Part shown: in pieces, positions 10,526 to 18,992 of the stretch
Numbering within the stretch: position 1 is the stretch's first letter
How the letters are laid out: each line of letters begins with the position of its first letter
Source: Planomonospora parontospora
GTDB taxonomy: Bacteria > Actinomycetota > Actinomycetes > Streptosporangiales > Streptosporangiaceae
DNA: 64,000 nt
Reading direction: 5' to 3'
Assembly: GCA_014647935.1 (NCBI GenBank)
Contig: BMQD01000020.1
Coordinates: 62,001 to 126,000, forward strand
The notes under the pieces: generated by a model
What the model was told of the DNA's origin: nothing
Database searches by the model: none
What the model saw: the letters and a program-made list of their open reading frames with translations, nothing else
Made by a program: the position numbers and the translations under genes

Positions 10526-11134
10526 ATGCGATTCGCCACCCGTATCCTCGTCGGCGCCGGCGCGGCCACCCTCCTGGCCGTGGGCGCCCCCGTCGCGGCC
10601 AACGCCGCCACCCCCATCGAGAACGCCGCCACCGGCCCCGGCGGGGTCTCCGCCTCGCCGTACTTCTCCGACCACTGGGGCCCCTACGCCTCCGCCAACC
10701 ACAAGGCCGTGGCCCAGGGCAAGGTCCAGGTCACCAAGGAGTCGAAGAAGCAGGGCTACTGGAAGAAGTATCCCAAGGTCGTCAAGAAGTGCTGGTGGAA
10801 GAACGGCCACAAGAAGTGCGCCTGGATCAAGACCTGGCAGAAGAAGTGGGTCTGGAAGTGGGTCCACGAGTACGACTACACCGTGCACGGGAAGCTCACC
10901 AACCACAAGTGGTGGGGAAACCCGAAGTACCGCTGCTCGTGGGCGACCTTCAAGATCGAGGGTTTCGACGGCTCGACCTCCTTCAAGAGCTTCAAGAACT
11001 GCGGCAAGCCCGCGAAGTTCTACTCCTTCAGCGGTGAGGGAGCGCAGGAGATCTCCGTCAAGGTGAGCCGCGGCAACCACTTCGGTCCCAAGGGCTACTA
11101 CGGCGGCTGGGAGAACGTCTACAGCCACGCCTGA
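10526..11134 (+). CDS. Secreted Trp/Lys-rich protein of unknown function
   Basis: 202 residues from the ATG at 10526 (GAGAGG upstream). A Sec signal ends near VAANA-ATP (about residue 30). The mature part is highly unusual: 13 Trp and many Lys, concentrated in motifs such as KKYPKVVKKCWWKNG, TWQKKWVWKWVHEY and NHKWWGN, plus four Cys that could form two disulfides. Net charge is strongly positive. I recognise no domain. It could bind anionic wall polymers, nucleic acid or carbohydrate by aromatic stacking, but that is guesswork. It stands alone, with its own terminator. Confidence 0.8.
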   Translation: MRFATRILVGAGAATLLAVGAPVAANAATPIENAATGPGGVSASPYFSDHWGPYASANHKAVAQGKVQVTKESKKQGYWKKYPKVVKKCWWKNGHKKCAWIKTWQKKWVWKWVHEYDYTVHGKLTNHKWWGNPKYRCSWATFKIEGFDGSTSFKSFKNCGKPAKFYSFSGEGAQEISVKVSRGNHFGPKGYYGGWENVYSHA

Positions 11135-11180
11135 TCGCACGGCCGCACCCGTCCGGTAGTACCCGGCGACACCCGATGAC

Positions 11181-11218
11181 ACGGGGCCGCGACCTCCTGA
11201 AGGAGGCCGCGGCCCCGT
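11181..11218 (+). terminator. Terminator after the Trp/Lys-rich protein gene
   Basis: ACGGGGCCGCG pairs with CGCGGCCCCGT around an inner CTCC/GGAG stem, 46 bp past the stop. Confidence 0.75.
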
Positions 11219-11259
11219 CCGGCGTTCCGGGGTAAGCGGGCACTTCCCGCGGATCATCG

Positions 11260-11278
11260 AACCGAGTAACGTTCGGTT
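11260..11278. promoter_or_regulatory. Operator abutting the acyl-CoA synthetase start; likely leaderless promoter
   Basis: AACCGA-N7-TCGGTT is a perfect inverted repeat ending one base before the ATG at 11279. A -10-like TAACGT (11267-11272) sits within it, so transcription would start at the ATG. There is no Shine-Dalgarno sequence. A TetR-type repressor site is a reasonable guess, but no regulator gene is adjacent. Confidence 0.5.
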
Positions 11279-12814
11279 ATGCATCCGGGAGCCATCGCAG
11301 CCGTTTCGCCCGACAAGCCCGCTGTGATCATGGCGGGCTCCGGACGGGTCGTCACCTACCGCGAGCTGGACGAGGAGTCCAACCGCCTGGCCCAGCTGTT
11401 CCGCGCCTCGGGCCTGCGCCCGGGCGACCACGTCGCCTTCATGCTGGAGAACCACCCGCTCTTCCTGGCGGTGGCCTGGGCGGCGCACCGGTCGGGCCTC
11501 TACTACACCGCGATCAGCTCCCGGCTGACGGCCGGAGAGCTCGCCTACATCGTGGACAACTGCGAGGCCAGGGTCTTCATCTCCTCCGCGGCCCTCGCCG
11601 ACGTCGCCACCTCGATCACCGTGGCCACCCCCCGGGTCGAGATCCGCCTCATGCTGGACGGCACCGCCCCCGGTTTCGCCTCCTACGAGGAGGCGGTCGC
11701 CGCCCATCCGCCGACGCCGGTCGAGGACGAGTGCCAGGGTGCGGACATGCTCTACTCCTCCGGGACCACGGGCCGGCCCAAGGGCGTCAAGCCGGCCCTG
11801 CCCGCCGCCTCCCTCGACGAGCCCGGCCCGCTGCTCCAGCTGGTCCAGTTCCTCTTCGCGCCCTCGGCGGAGAGCGTCTACCTCTCCCCGGCGCCGCTTT
11901 ACCACGCGGCCCCCCTGCGCTACTGCATGAGCTTCCAGCGCCTGGGCGCGACCGTCGTGGTGATGGAGCGGTTCGACCCCGAACGGGCGCTCGCGCTCAT
12001 CGAGGAGCACCGCGTCACCCACTCCCAGTGGGTGCCGACCATGTTCATCAAGATGCTCAAGCTCCCGGAGGAGACCCGCGCCGCGTACGACCTGTCGTCG
12101 CTGGCGTGCGCGATCCACGCCGCCGCACCCTGCCCCGTCCCGGTCAAGGAGCAGATGATCGACTGGTGGGGGCCGATCGTCCACGAGTACTACGCGGGGA
12201 CCGAGGGCAACGGCTTCCTCTACGTCGGCCCGGAGGACTGGCTCAAGCACAAGGGCACCGTGGGGCGCGCGCTCCTCGGCGTGGTGCACGTCTGCGACGA
12301 GGACGGCGAGGAACTGCCGCCGGGCGAGCACGGCACGGTCTACTTCGACAAGGGGCCGCAGTTCGTCTACCACGGCGACGAGGACAGGACGAGGGCGTCC
12401 AGGGATCCGAAGGGCCGGGGTTGGACGACCCTCGGCGACATCGGCTACCTGGACGAGGAGGGCTTCCTCTACCTGACGGACCGGCGCTCCTACATGATCA
12501 TCTCCGGTGGGGTGAACATCTACCCGCAGGAGGCGGAGAACGTGCTCGCCGTCCACCCCGAGGTCGCCGACGTGGCGGTCTTCGGCGTCCCGGACGAGGA
12601 GATGGGCGAGCAGGTCAAGGCCGTCGTCGAGCCGGCCTCCATGGACCGGGCCGGGCCGGGGCTGGAGGCCGAGCTGATCGCCTACTGCCGCGACCGGCTG
12701 GCGCCGTACAAGTGCCCTAGGTCGATCGACTTCCGCGAGGAGCTTCCCCGCCACCCCACGGGCAAGCTCTACAAGCGGGTCCTGCGCGACGAGTACTGGC
12801 CCGCCAAGTCATGA
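11279..12814 (+). CDS. Acyl-CoA synthetase / AMP-dependent ligase (FadD-like)
   Basis: 511 residues. The P-loop-like motif YSSGTTGRPKGVKP lies about 158-171. Later come YYAGTEGNGF (about 302, adenine site), LGDIGYLDEEGFLYLTDR (about 386-403) and the C-terminal catalytic Lys in TGKLYKRVLRDEY. It activates a carboxylic acid to acyl-AMP and then the CoA thioester. It resembles the actinobacterial FadD group for fatty or sterol-derived acids. The nearby P450 at 6.2 kb could act on similar substrates, but there is no operon link. The mRNA seems leaderless. Confidence 0.92.
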   Translation: MHPGAIAAVSPDKPAVIMAGSGRVVTYRELDEESNRLAQLFRASGLRPGDHVAFMLENHPLFLAVAWAAHRSGLYYTAISSRLTAGELAYIVDNCEARVFISSAALADVATSITVATPRVEIRLMLDGTAPGFASYEEAVAAHPPTPVEDECQGADMLYSSGTTGRPKGVKPALPAASLDEPGPLLQLVQFLFAPSAESVYLSPAPLYHAAPLRYCMSFQRLGATVVVMERFDPERALALIEEHRVTHSQWVPTMFIKMLKLPEETRAAYDLSSLACAIHAAAPCPVPVKEQMIDWWGPIVHEYYAGTEGNGFLYVGPEDWLKHKGTVGRALLGVVHVCDEDGEELPPGEHGTVYFDKGPQFVYHGDEDRTRASRDPKGRGWTTLGDIGYLDEEGFLYLTDRRSYMIISGGVNIYPQEAENVLAVHPEVADVAVFGVPDEEMGEQVKAVVEPASMDRAGPGLEAELIAYCRDRLAPYKCPRSIDFREELPRHPTGKLYKRVLRDEYWPAKS

Positions 12815-12997
12815 TTTTTTATCTTTCGTACGGCCTCCGCCCGGGCCTCTGACCACGGCTGATAAAGCGGCCGTCAGGAGGCGCGGATCATCCCGATCAC
12901 GCCCTTAACCAGCTCTTACGCCCCTCCGCGCAGGATATGGACACCGGAGAGAACCGGTCGTCGCCGTGGTGTCCACGGAGGGACGCAGGACTGGGGG

Positions 12998-14479
12998 ATG
13001 AACGAGATGGACGACAAGAAGAACGAGCAGGACACCACCCCGATCGAGGCGGCCTCCGGCGGCTGGAGCCAGTTCGGCGCGGAGCCGCCCCGGGCCGGGG
13101 GGTTCCCGGGCGGCCGTGCCGCCGGAGCCGCCGGGGCCGCCGGGCAGGGGCGGACCGCCCCGCTGCCGTCGCTGCCTCTCGGCGCACCGGCCGGGGTTCC
13201 GGCAGGGACGCCCGCACCGCCCGTCGGGGCTCAGCCGCTCGGCACGCCCGCCGGATCGCCGTCCGGACCGGTCGCGCCGCCGGTGACGCCGTCCGGGGCC
13301 CCGGCAGGGCCCGCGGCGCCCGTCACAGCGCCCGTCACAGCGCCCGTCACGGTGCCCGCCCAGCGGGGCCGGTTGAGCGGGATGCAGAAGCTGGGGGCGG
13401 GGCTCGCGCTGGCCGCCATGGCCGTGGGCGGTGGAGTGGCGGGGGCCTTCGCCGCGACCGCCCTCGACGACGGCCCCGCGCTCGTCTCCTCGGCGGCTCC
13501 GGTGGTCAGCGCCGCCGGCAATGTGGCCACGGTCGCCGACGTCGCCGCGGCCGTCCAGCCCGCGGTCGTCTCGATCGAGGTCAAGACGGCCGCCGGAGGC
13601 GGGGAGGGCTCGGGTGTGGTGCTCTCCGCCGACGGACTGATCCTGACCAACAACCACGTCGTGGGCTCCGCCGGCCAGGACGGCCGGGTGACCGTCAAGT
13701 TCAGCGACGGCAGGACGGTCTCGGCCAGGATCGTGGGCACCGACCCGGCCACCGACCTGGCGGTCATCAGGGCCGAGAACGTCTCCGGCCTCACGGCGGC
13801 CTCGCTCGGCGACAGCGACCGGCTCAAGGTGGGCGACTCCGTCCTGGCCATCGGCAGCCCGCTCGGCCTGTCCGGCTCGGTCAGCGCGGGCATCGTCAGC
13901 GCGCTCGACCGGACGGTGACCGTCGGCGGCGAGCGGGAGCAGCAGCTCCCGCCCGGCTGGGGCGGCGACCGCCGGCAGCAGAGCGCCGCGCAGGTCACCA
14001 CCATCGGCGGCGCCATCCAGACCGACGCGGCGATCAATCCCGGCAACTCCGGCGGGGCGCTGGTCGACTCCTCCGGGCGGGTGATCGGCATCAACACCGC
14101 CATCGCCACCAACGGCGGCGACGGCAGCATCGGCGTCGGCTTCGCCATCCCGATCAACACCGCGCGGCAGGTCGCCGACCAGCTCATCGAGACCGGCAAG
14201 GTCGTCCACGCCTTCCTGGGCGTCGGTCTCGCCGACGCCACCGGTGACACCGCGGGCGCACTGGTCGGCCAGGTCACCGAGGGCAGCCCGGCGGCCCAGG
14301 CGAGGCTGCGGCAGGGCGACGTGATCACGAAGATCAACGACACCGCGGTCGAGGACGGGGACACCGTGGTGGGAGTGGTGCGCGGGCTCAAGCCGGGCGA
14401 CAAGGTCACCCTCGTCTACCTCCGCGACGGCCGGAGCCAGACCGTCACCGCGACCCTGGTCCAGAAGACCGGGGAATGA
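12998..14479 (+). CDS. HtrA/DegP-type membrane-anchored serine protease with PDZ domain
   Basis: 493 residues. A Pro/Gly/Ala-rich cytoplasmic N-terminus (residues 1-125, including a 12-base repeat coding APVT three times) precedes one membrane helix (about 130-155). The trypsin-like domain has the triad His in LTNNHVV, Asp in DPATDLAVI and Ser in NPGNSGGAL. A PDZ domain fills about 405-490 (HAFLGVGLAD to the end). It acts outside the membrane in protein quality control. ATG 12998 has AGGA seven bases upstream; ATG 13007 is an alternative start. It is monocistronic. Confidence 0.93.
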   Translation: MNEMDDKKNEQDTTPIEAASGGWSQFGAEPPRAGGFPGGRAAGAAGAAGQGRTAPLPSLPLGAPAGVPAGTPAPPVGAQPLGTPAGSPSGPVAPPVTPSGAPAGPAAPVTAPVTAPVTVPAQRGRLSGMQKLGAGLALAAMAVGGGVAGAFAATALDDGPALVSSAAPVVSAAGNVATVADVAAAVQPAVVSIEVKTAAGGGEGSGVVLSADGLILTNNHVVGSAGQDGRVTVKFSDGRTVSARIVGTDPATDLAVIRAENVSGLTAASLGDSDRLKVGDSVLAIGSPLGLSGSVSAGIVSALDRTVTVGGEREQQLPPGWGGDRRQQSAAQVTTIGGAIQTDAAINPGNSGGALVDSSGRVIGINTAIATNGGDGSIGVGFAIPINTARQVADQLIETGKVVHAFLGVGLADATGDTAGALVGQVTEGSPAAQARLRQGDVITKINDTAVEDGDTVVGVVRGLKPGDKVTLVYLRDGRSQTVTATLVQKTGE

Positions 14480-14485
14480 CCTGAC

Positions 14486-14540
14486 GGGCCGTACCGCCGG
14501 GGTCGCCGCGACCCCGGCGGCACGCCCGGCGGTACGGCCC
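14486..14540. terminator. Nested terminator hairpins between the HtrA-type and MFS genes
   Basis: GGGCCGTACCGCC (14486-14498) pairs with GGCGGTACGGCCC (14528-14540). The inner segment can instead form CCGCCGGGGTC/GACCCCGGCGG. The two folds share bases. The genes converge here, so it may serve both; 14541-14671 shows nothing else. Confidence 0.7.
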
Positions 14541-14671
14541 GGGTCCGGTCCGGTTCCGGTCCGGCCGCCCCGGGGGCGAACGGCTCCGTGGCCCCCGCCC
14601 GCGGGGGCGGCCGAAGGCCGGGCGAACGGCGCCGCGGTCCCGCCTCCGCACCGTGGACCGCGGCCGGCGGA

Positions 14672-15934
14672 TCACCGGCGCAGGGGTCGCGGGCCGCGGG
14701 GGACGAGGGGGACGGCGAGCAGCGGGGCAGCGGCGGCGAGCGCCCACACCGCCTGCCAGGAGGCGGCGTCGAGGACCACGGGGATGAGGAGCGGGGTGAG
14801 GAACGCGGCGGCGAAGACCGTGGTGCCCTCCAGCCCGAGGGCCGTCCCCGCCCGGTCCGCGCCCGCCATGGCGGCGATCTCGGTGTAGGCGACACCGTGC
14901 CAGGCGTTGGCCAGCAGGCCGCCGAGGGCCAGGGCGGCGACGGTCAGCGGGGTGGGCGCGTGGGTCAGGACGGCCGCGCCGGCCATGGCCACCGCGGTGA
15001 GCGTCCCGATGCCGCGGATGAGGGTGCGGCGGCCACCGTGCCGGTCGCCGTGCCGGTCGCTGTGCCTGCCGGTCCAGATGCGCGCCGCGCCGCCCCCGAG
15101 CTGGGCGATCAGGACGGTCAGGCTGGCCAGTGCCACCCCGGCGCCCTTGGCGTCGTGGAGGAAGACGGCGGTGAAGGACAGCACCGCGAACTGCGGGACG
15201 GTGAGCAGGCCGCTGGCCAGGGCCAGCCGCCAGACGTCCCAGCGGAGCAGGGGTGAGCGCCCGGCCCCGGCCCGCTCCGCCGCCGGGGCGGGTTCCTGGT
15301 CCGGCCCGTGCAGCCAGCGCCAGGCCGCCGCGGCGGACAGCAGGCAGAGTGCGGCCGGAACCGCGTAGGCCGCGCGGAAGCCGTACGCCGAGGCCAGCCA
15401 CGGCAGCAGGGCGACCCCGACGGCGCCGCCCGCCGGAATCGCGGTCTGGCGGATGCTCATGGCGAAGCCGCGGTTCCCGTCGGTGAACCAGGTCATGATC
15501 GCGCGGCCGGAGGAGGCGTTGACGCTGCCGCCCAGCGCCCCGGCGGCCAGCATGCATGCGGCCAGCATCGGCACTCCGGCCCGGTCGCCGGGTGTGACGG
15601 CGGTGGCCATCAGCGCCAGCAGCGAACCGGTGGAGACCAGTCCGACGAGCAGGATCCGCCGGTCGCCGAACCGGTCGGTCAGCAGCCCCCACGCGATGTC
15701 GGACACCGCCACGCCCAGCCCGAGGCAGCCCAGCACCAGGCCGAGCGTGCCGGTGGACAGCCCGTAGCCGGCGCGCATCGCGATCCCGGTGACCGGGATG
15801 CCGGAGAACATGGCCGAGAAGCTCGCCTGCGCGGCCACGCCCACGGCGAGGACGATCCAGCGGTGGCGGGGGCCGTACCGCCGTGGTGCGCGGGCGGATG
15901 CGGCCGCCGTGCCGGTGGAGACCGGGAGCGCCAT
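14672..15934 (-). CDS. MFS transporter
   Basis: 420 residues from the ATG at 15932-15934, with GGAGGG nine bases upstream; a 14-codon longer frame would start inside the operator. Twelve hydrophobic segments are arranged as two groups of six. The loop 2-3 motif is DIAWGLLTDRFGDRR, close to the MFS signature G-x-x-x-D-R-x-G-R-R. It is divergent from a CGNR-type regulator across an 88-bp region with an operator, so its substrate is probably the inducer of that regulator. Drug efflux is likely but unproven. Confidence 0.9.
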   Translation of the reverse strand: MALPVSTGTAAASARAPRRYGPRHRWIVLAVGVAAQASFSAMFSGIPVTGIAMRAGYGLSTGTLGLVLGCLGLGVAVSDIAWGLLTDRFGDRRILLVGLVSTGSLLALMATAVTPGDRAGVPMLAACMLAAGALGGSVNASSGRAIMTWFTDGNRGFAMSIRQTAIPAGGAVGVALLPWLASAYGFRAAYAVPAALCLLSAAAAWRWLHGPDQEPAPAAERAGAGRSPLLRWDVWRLALASGLLTVPQFAVLSFTAVFLHDAKGAGVALASLTVLIAQLGGGAARIWTGRHSDRHGDRHGGRRTLIRGIGTLTAVAMAGAAVLTHAPTPLTVAALALGGLLANAWHGVAYTEIAAMAGADRAGTALGLEGTTVFAAAFLTPLLIPVVLDAASWQAVWALAAAAPLLAVPLVPRGPRPLRR

Positions 15935-15950
15935 GGGCTTCCCTCCATGA

Positions 15951-16014
15951 AGTAACCGTAAAGAACGGTTACTCACTCTGGCAGCCTTCGAAATAACCTG
16001 TCAATGCGGTTACT
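15951..16014. promoter_or_regulatory. Shared operator of the MFS and CGNR genes
   Basis: AGTAACCGT-N5-ACGGTTACT (15951-15973) is a perfect inverted repeat. A third half-site, CGGTTACT, lies at 16007-16014 and overlaps a -10-like TACTAT (16011-16016) seven bases before the regulator ATG. This arrangement lets the CGNR protein repress the transporter and itself. Confidence 0.7.
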
Positions 16015-16022
16015 ATGGGGCG

Positions 16023-16601
16023 ATGGAGTTCACCTTCGTGAGTGGGAACCTCGGCCTCGACCTGGCCGGGACGGTGGGCCGGCGCCGGACCGGACGCGTC
16101 GATCTGCTGGCGACGCCGGCGGATCTCGCCCGGTGGACGGTCGCCGCGGGGCTTCTCGACACCGAGCCCGCCGTGAGCGACGAGGATCTGGCCCGGACGG
16201 CGGCGCTGCGCGAGGCGGTCTACCGGCTGGCGTCCGCCGCCCGCGCCGGCTCGCCGTTCGAGGCGGCCGACCGCGAACTGCTCAACCGCGCCGCGGGCCG
16301 GGCGCCGGCCGGTGTCAGACTGCGCGACGACGGCGGGCTGGAGCGGACCGGCGATCTGGAAGCCGCGCTGGCCACCACGGCGCGGGCCGCCGTCGAACTG
16401 CTCGGCGGCCCCCGCGCCGTGCTGATCCGCGAGTGTGAGGCGTCCCCCTGCACCCGCCTCTACGTCGACTCCTCGCACCGGCGTTCCCGCCGCTGGTGTG
16501 ACATGCGCGGCTGCGGCAACCGCGCCAAGGCGGCGGCGTTCCGGGCACGGGACCGCCGGGACGGGCAGGGCGCGCCCGCGCCCGGCCGGACCACGGGCTG
16601 A
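16023..16601 (+). CDS. CGNR zinc-finger transcriptional regulator (ABATE domain)
   Basis: 192 residues. The N-terminal ABATE domain (about 5-130) is a putative stress or ligand-sensing domain. The C-terminal zinc finger contains CTRLYVDSSHRRSRRWC then CGNRAKAAAFR, the CGNR signature with the zinc Cys residues and a basic helix. It is divergent from the MFS gene and has three matching half-sites in between. The mRNA may be leaderless, as TACTAT ends seven bases before the ATG and only GGGG sits close by. Confidence 0.9.
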   Translation: MEFTFVSGNLGLDLAGTVGRRRTGRVDLLATPADLARWTVAAGLLDTEPAVSDEDLARTAALREAVYRLASAARAGSPFEAADRELLNRAAGRAPAGVRLRDDGGLERTGDLEAALATTARAAVELLGGPRAVLIRECEASPCTRLYVDSSHRRSRRWCDMRGCGNRAKAAAFRARDRRDGQGAPAPGRTTG

Positions 16602-16678
16602 GCCCGCCGCCGCGCCGCGGGGCGGCGGGACGACGGGTTCACGGGCCGTTTCGGAATCCCGGGCCGTCCGAGGCGTCT

Positions 16679-16705
16679 GAGGAGCCCGAGGAGCCCGAGG
16701 AGTCC
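16679..16705. repeat. Short tandem repeat, 9-bp unit
   Basis: GAGGAGCCC occurs twice, then GAGGAGTCC, in the 165-bp space between two convergent genes. No other structure was recognised in this space. Confidence 0.6.
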
Positions 16706-16766
16706 GAGACGTCCGGGCTTCCGGGCCGTTCAGGATCTCGTTCTCCGAGGCCCGGCGCGGAGGGGC

Positions 16767-17504
16767 TCAGGAGAAGCGGCGGCCCTCGTCGCGGCGGTAG
16801 GCCCAGACCGCCAGCGCTCCGGCGACCGCGACCCAGACGGCGAACATGGCCGTCGCCAGCGGCCGGGGCGAGCCGTACCCGACCGCGGCCCAGACCAGCT
16901 CGACCGCGCCCCGGCTGGGCAGGAAGGGTGCGACCGCGTCGATGAAGGCGGGGGCGTCCATCGGGTTCGTCAGCAGGCCGCCGCCCACCGCCATGGGGAA
17001 GAACAGCAGCTGCACGACCGCGATCGCCGCCTTGGACGGCAGCGCGTACCCGATGAACAGGCCGAGCAGCTGGAACGGGACCGATCCGAGCAGCAGGGCG
17101 CCCACCCCCAGGACGAGCTGGACGGGGGTCACGGTGGCCTCGGTGAACAGCGCGGAGATGACGAGGACCGGCAGCACCCCGACGAGCGTGAAGAGCAGCG
17201 AGTTGAGGATGCGGGCCCCGAGCCTCGGCCACGGCCCGGCGGGCAGGGTGCGGGTGTAGGGGTCCCAGGGCTGGACCCGGTCCTCGGCGACGCCGATGCC
17301 GTGGGTGAACAGGGCGCTGGACATCACCGCGAAGGTCATCATCGAGGCGGTGGCCAGGGTCGCCCCGACCGGGTGGTCTCCGGCGAACGGGACCACGAAG
17401 AACAGCATCGAGGCGGCGGGGAAGAAACCGTTGCCGATCAGCGCGATCGGCACCCGTACGGTCTCCATGAACTGGTACCGGGTGTGGGTGAGAAGGAGCG
17501 ACAT
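16767..17504 (-). CDS. ABC-2 type exporter permease
   Basis: 245 residues with about six membrane helices. It fits the DrrB-like ABC-2 permeases: a soluble N-terminus with RYQFMETVRVP, then helix pairs. SVPFQLLGLFIGYALPSKAA and MAVGGGLLTNPMDAP resemble the conserved region of this group. The ATPase gene lies 178 bp upstream in the same direction. It is the last gene of a four-gene unit with a membrane protein and a winged-helix regulator. Drug, lipid or peptide export is likely; no substrate is indicated. Confidence 0.88.
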   Translation of the reverse strand: MSLLLTHTRYQFMETVRVPIALIGNGFFPAASMLFFVVPFAGDHPVGATLATASMMTFAVMSSALFTHGIGVAEDRVQPWDPYTRTLPAGPWPRLGARILNSLLFTLVGVLPVLVISALFTEATVTPVQLVLGVGALLLGSVPFQLLGLFIGYALPSKAAIAVVQLLFFPMAVGGGLLTNPMDAPAFIDAVAPFLPSRGAVELVWAAVGYGSPRPLATAMFAVWVAVAGALAVWAYRRDEGRRFS

Positions 17505-17619
17505 GGGGCCTCTCTCGGAGAAGGGGGACGGCCGGAGGGCGCTCGCGTCGGGGCGGGCGCGGCCGGAAAGGCTCCCGGGAGGAGCGGACGCGGAAGCGGG
17601 GTGCGGTCAGGGGCGTGCC

Positions 17620-17647
17620 GGGCGGGGCAGGGCAGGGCGGGGCGGGG
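17620..17647 (+). repeat. G-run cluster (possible G-quadruplex) between ABC ATPase and permease genes
   Basis: Six runs of three or four G separated by one or two bases lie on the plus strand, which is the template strand for the operon. It sits in an unusually long 178-bp intra-operon gap. The folding is a prediction only. Confidence 0.4.
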
Positions 17648-17682
17648 ACGACGTGCGGCCGGAGACCGGGGGCGGGACCGGG

Positions 17683-18639
17683 TCAGGCCGCCTCGGAGCC
17701 TGCGGTGATGGTCAGGAACGCCTCCTCCAGGGAGGTGGGCCGGACCTCCAGGCCGGAGAAGGGCACGTCGGCGCGGACCAGCTCGCGCACCAGCGCGTCG
17801 GCGTCGGAGGTGAGCAGATGGGTCCGGTCGCCCTCGCGCTCCACGCGCAGGACCCCGGGCAGCGCGGGCAGGTCGCCGGCCGTCAGGGTGACGCGGCGGA
17901 CGCCGGCGATGTCACGCACCTGCTCGGTGGTGCCGTCGGCCAGGACCCGGCCCTGCCCGATGACCACGACCCGTTCGGCCAGTGCCTCGACCTCCTCCAG
18001 ATAGTGGCTGGTGAGCACCACGGTGCCGCCGCCGGAGTGGAAGTCCCGGATGGCGTCCCACAGCGCCCGGCGCGCCTCGACGTCCAGTCCCGTGGTCGGT
18101 TCGTCGAGGAAGACCAGCCGGGGGTCGCCGACGAACGCCAGCGCCACCGCGAGCCGCCGCTTCTGCCCGCCCGAGAGCCCGCCGACCTGGCGCCGCTCCA
18201 GCCCGGACAGGCCGAACCGCTCCAGCAGCGCCCCCCGGGCGACGCTCCGCGGGTAGTGGGCGGCGACGAAGTCCACGATCTCCCCGACCCGCAGGGTCGC
18301 CGGCAGCCCGGTCTCCTGCGGCGTGACGCCGATGCCGCGCCGCCGTACCGGATCGGCGGGGGAGCCGCCGAGCAGCTCGACGCGGCCCGAGGTGGGCCTG
18401 CGCAGCCCGCAGAACAGGTTGATCAGCGTGGACTTGCCCGCCCCGTTGGGGCCGAGCAGCCCGACCAGCTCGCCGGGCCGGACGCCGAGGGAGACGCGGT
18501 CCAGCGCCGTCACGTCCCCGTAGCGCCGGGTGACCTCCACGGCGCGCACCAGGGACTGCTCCGGCTCCGCGCCGGGATCCGGCGGCGAGCTCGGTGCCGC
18601 ACCCGGTCCTGCGCCCGGTGCCGTTGTAGGTTCCGCCAT
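17683..18639 (-). CDS. ABC exporter ATP-binding protein (DrrA-like)
   Basis: 318 residues. A Pro/Ala-rich N-terminal tail (1-28) precedes the nucleotide-binding domain: Walker A GPNGAGKST, signature LSGGQKRRLAVAL, Walker B LVFLDEPTTGLD, switch His in VLTSHYLEE. The C-terminal domain (about 235-318) is that of DrrA/CcmA-type exporters. GAAAGGAAGG precedes the ATG. It lies 35 bp after the winged-helix gene and supplies energy to the permease at 16767-17504. Confidence 0.92.
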   Translation of the reverse strand: MAEPTTAPGAGPGAAPSSPPDPGAEPEQSLVRAVEVTRRYGDVTALDRVSLGVRPGELVGLLGPNGAGKSTLINLFCGLRRPTSGRVELLGGSPADPVRRRGIGVTPQETGLPATLRVGEIVDFVAAHYPRSVARGALLERFGLSGLERRQVGGLSGGQKRRLAVALAFVGDPRLVFLDEPTTGLDVEARRALWDAIRDFHSGGGTVVLTSHYLEEVEALAERVVVIGQGRVLADGTTEQVRDIAGVRRVTLTAGDLPALPGVLRVEREGDRTHLLTSDADALVRELVRADVPFSGLEVRPTSLEEAFLTITAGSEAA

Positions 18640-18674
18640 CGCGGGACCTTCCTTTCTCGAATGTCGAACGGGGG

Positions 18675-18992
18675 TCAGGCGCCGGAGGGCGGCGCCGAGG
18701 TCGTGTCCAGCAGGGTGCGGATCGCCGCGGTGTACTCCTCGAAGGCGAGGCGGCCCCGCCGGGTGAGGGCGACGTAGGTGGCCGGGGTGCGGCCGCGGTG
18801 CGTCTTGACGATCTCCACGTAACCGGCCTCCTCCAGCTTGCCGAGGTGGACCGAGAGGTTCCCGGCGGTCATGCCGAGCAGGTCCTTCAGGCCGGGGAAG
18901 GCGATCTGGTCCCCTTCGGGCAGGGCGTTGAGCGTGACGACCACCCGGAGCCGGGCCTGGGCGTGGATCACCGGGTCGAGCTCGGGGGTCAC
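18675..18992 (-). CDS. Winged-helix transcriptional regulator (HTH_34/MarR-like)
   Basis: 105 residues from a GTG within a GTGA overlap with the upstream membrane-protein gene; CAGGAGAG lies upstream. The recognition helix is in LLGMTAGNLSVHLGKLEEAGYVE and the wing is KTHRGRTPATYVALT. This type usually has no sensor domain of its own. Its coupling to the membrane protein and ABC exporter suggests it controls this operon through the repeats at 19635-19668. Confidence 0.85.
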   Translation of the reverse strand: MTPELDPVIHAQARLRVVVTLNALPEGDQIAFPGLKDLLGMTAGNLSVHLGKLEEAGYVEIVKTHRGRTPATYVALTRRGRLAFEEYTAAIRTLLDTTSAPPSGA

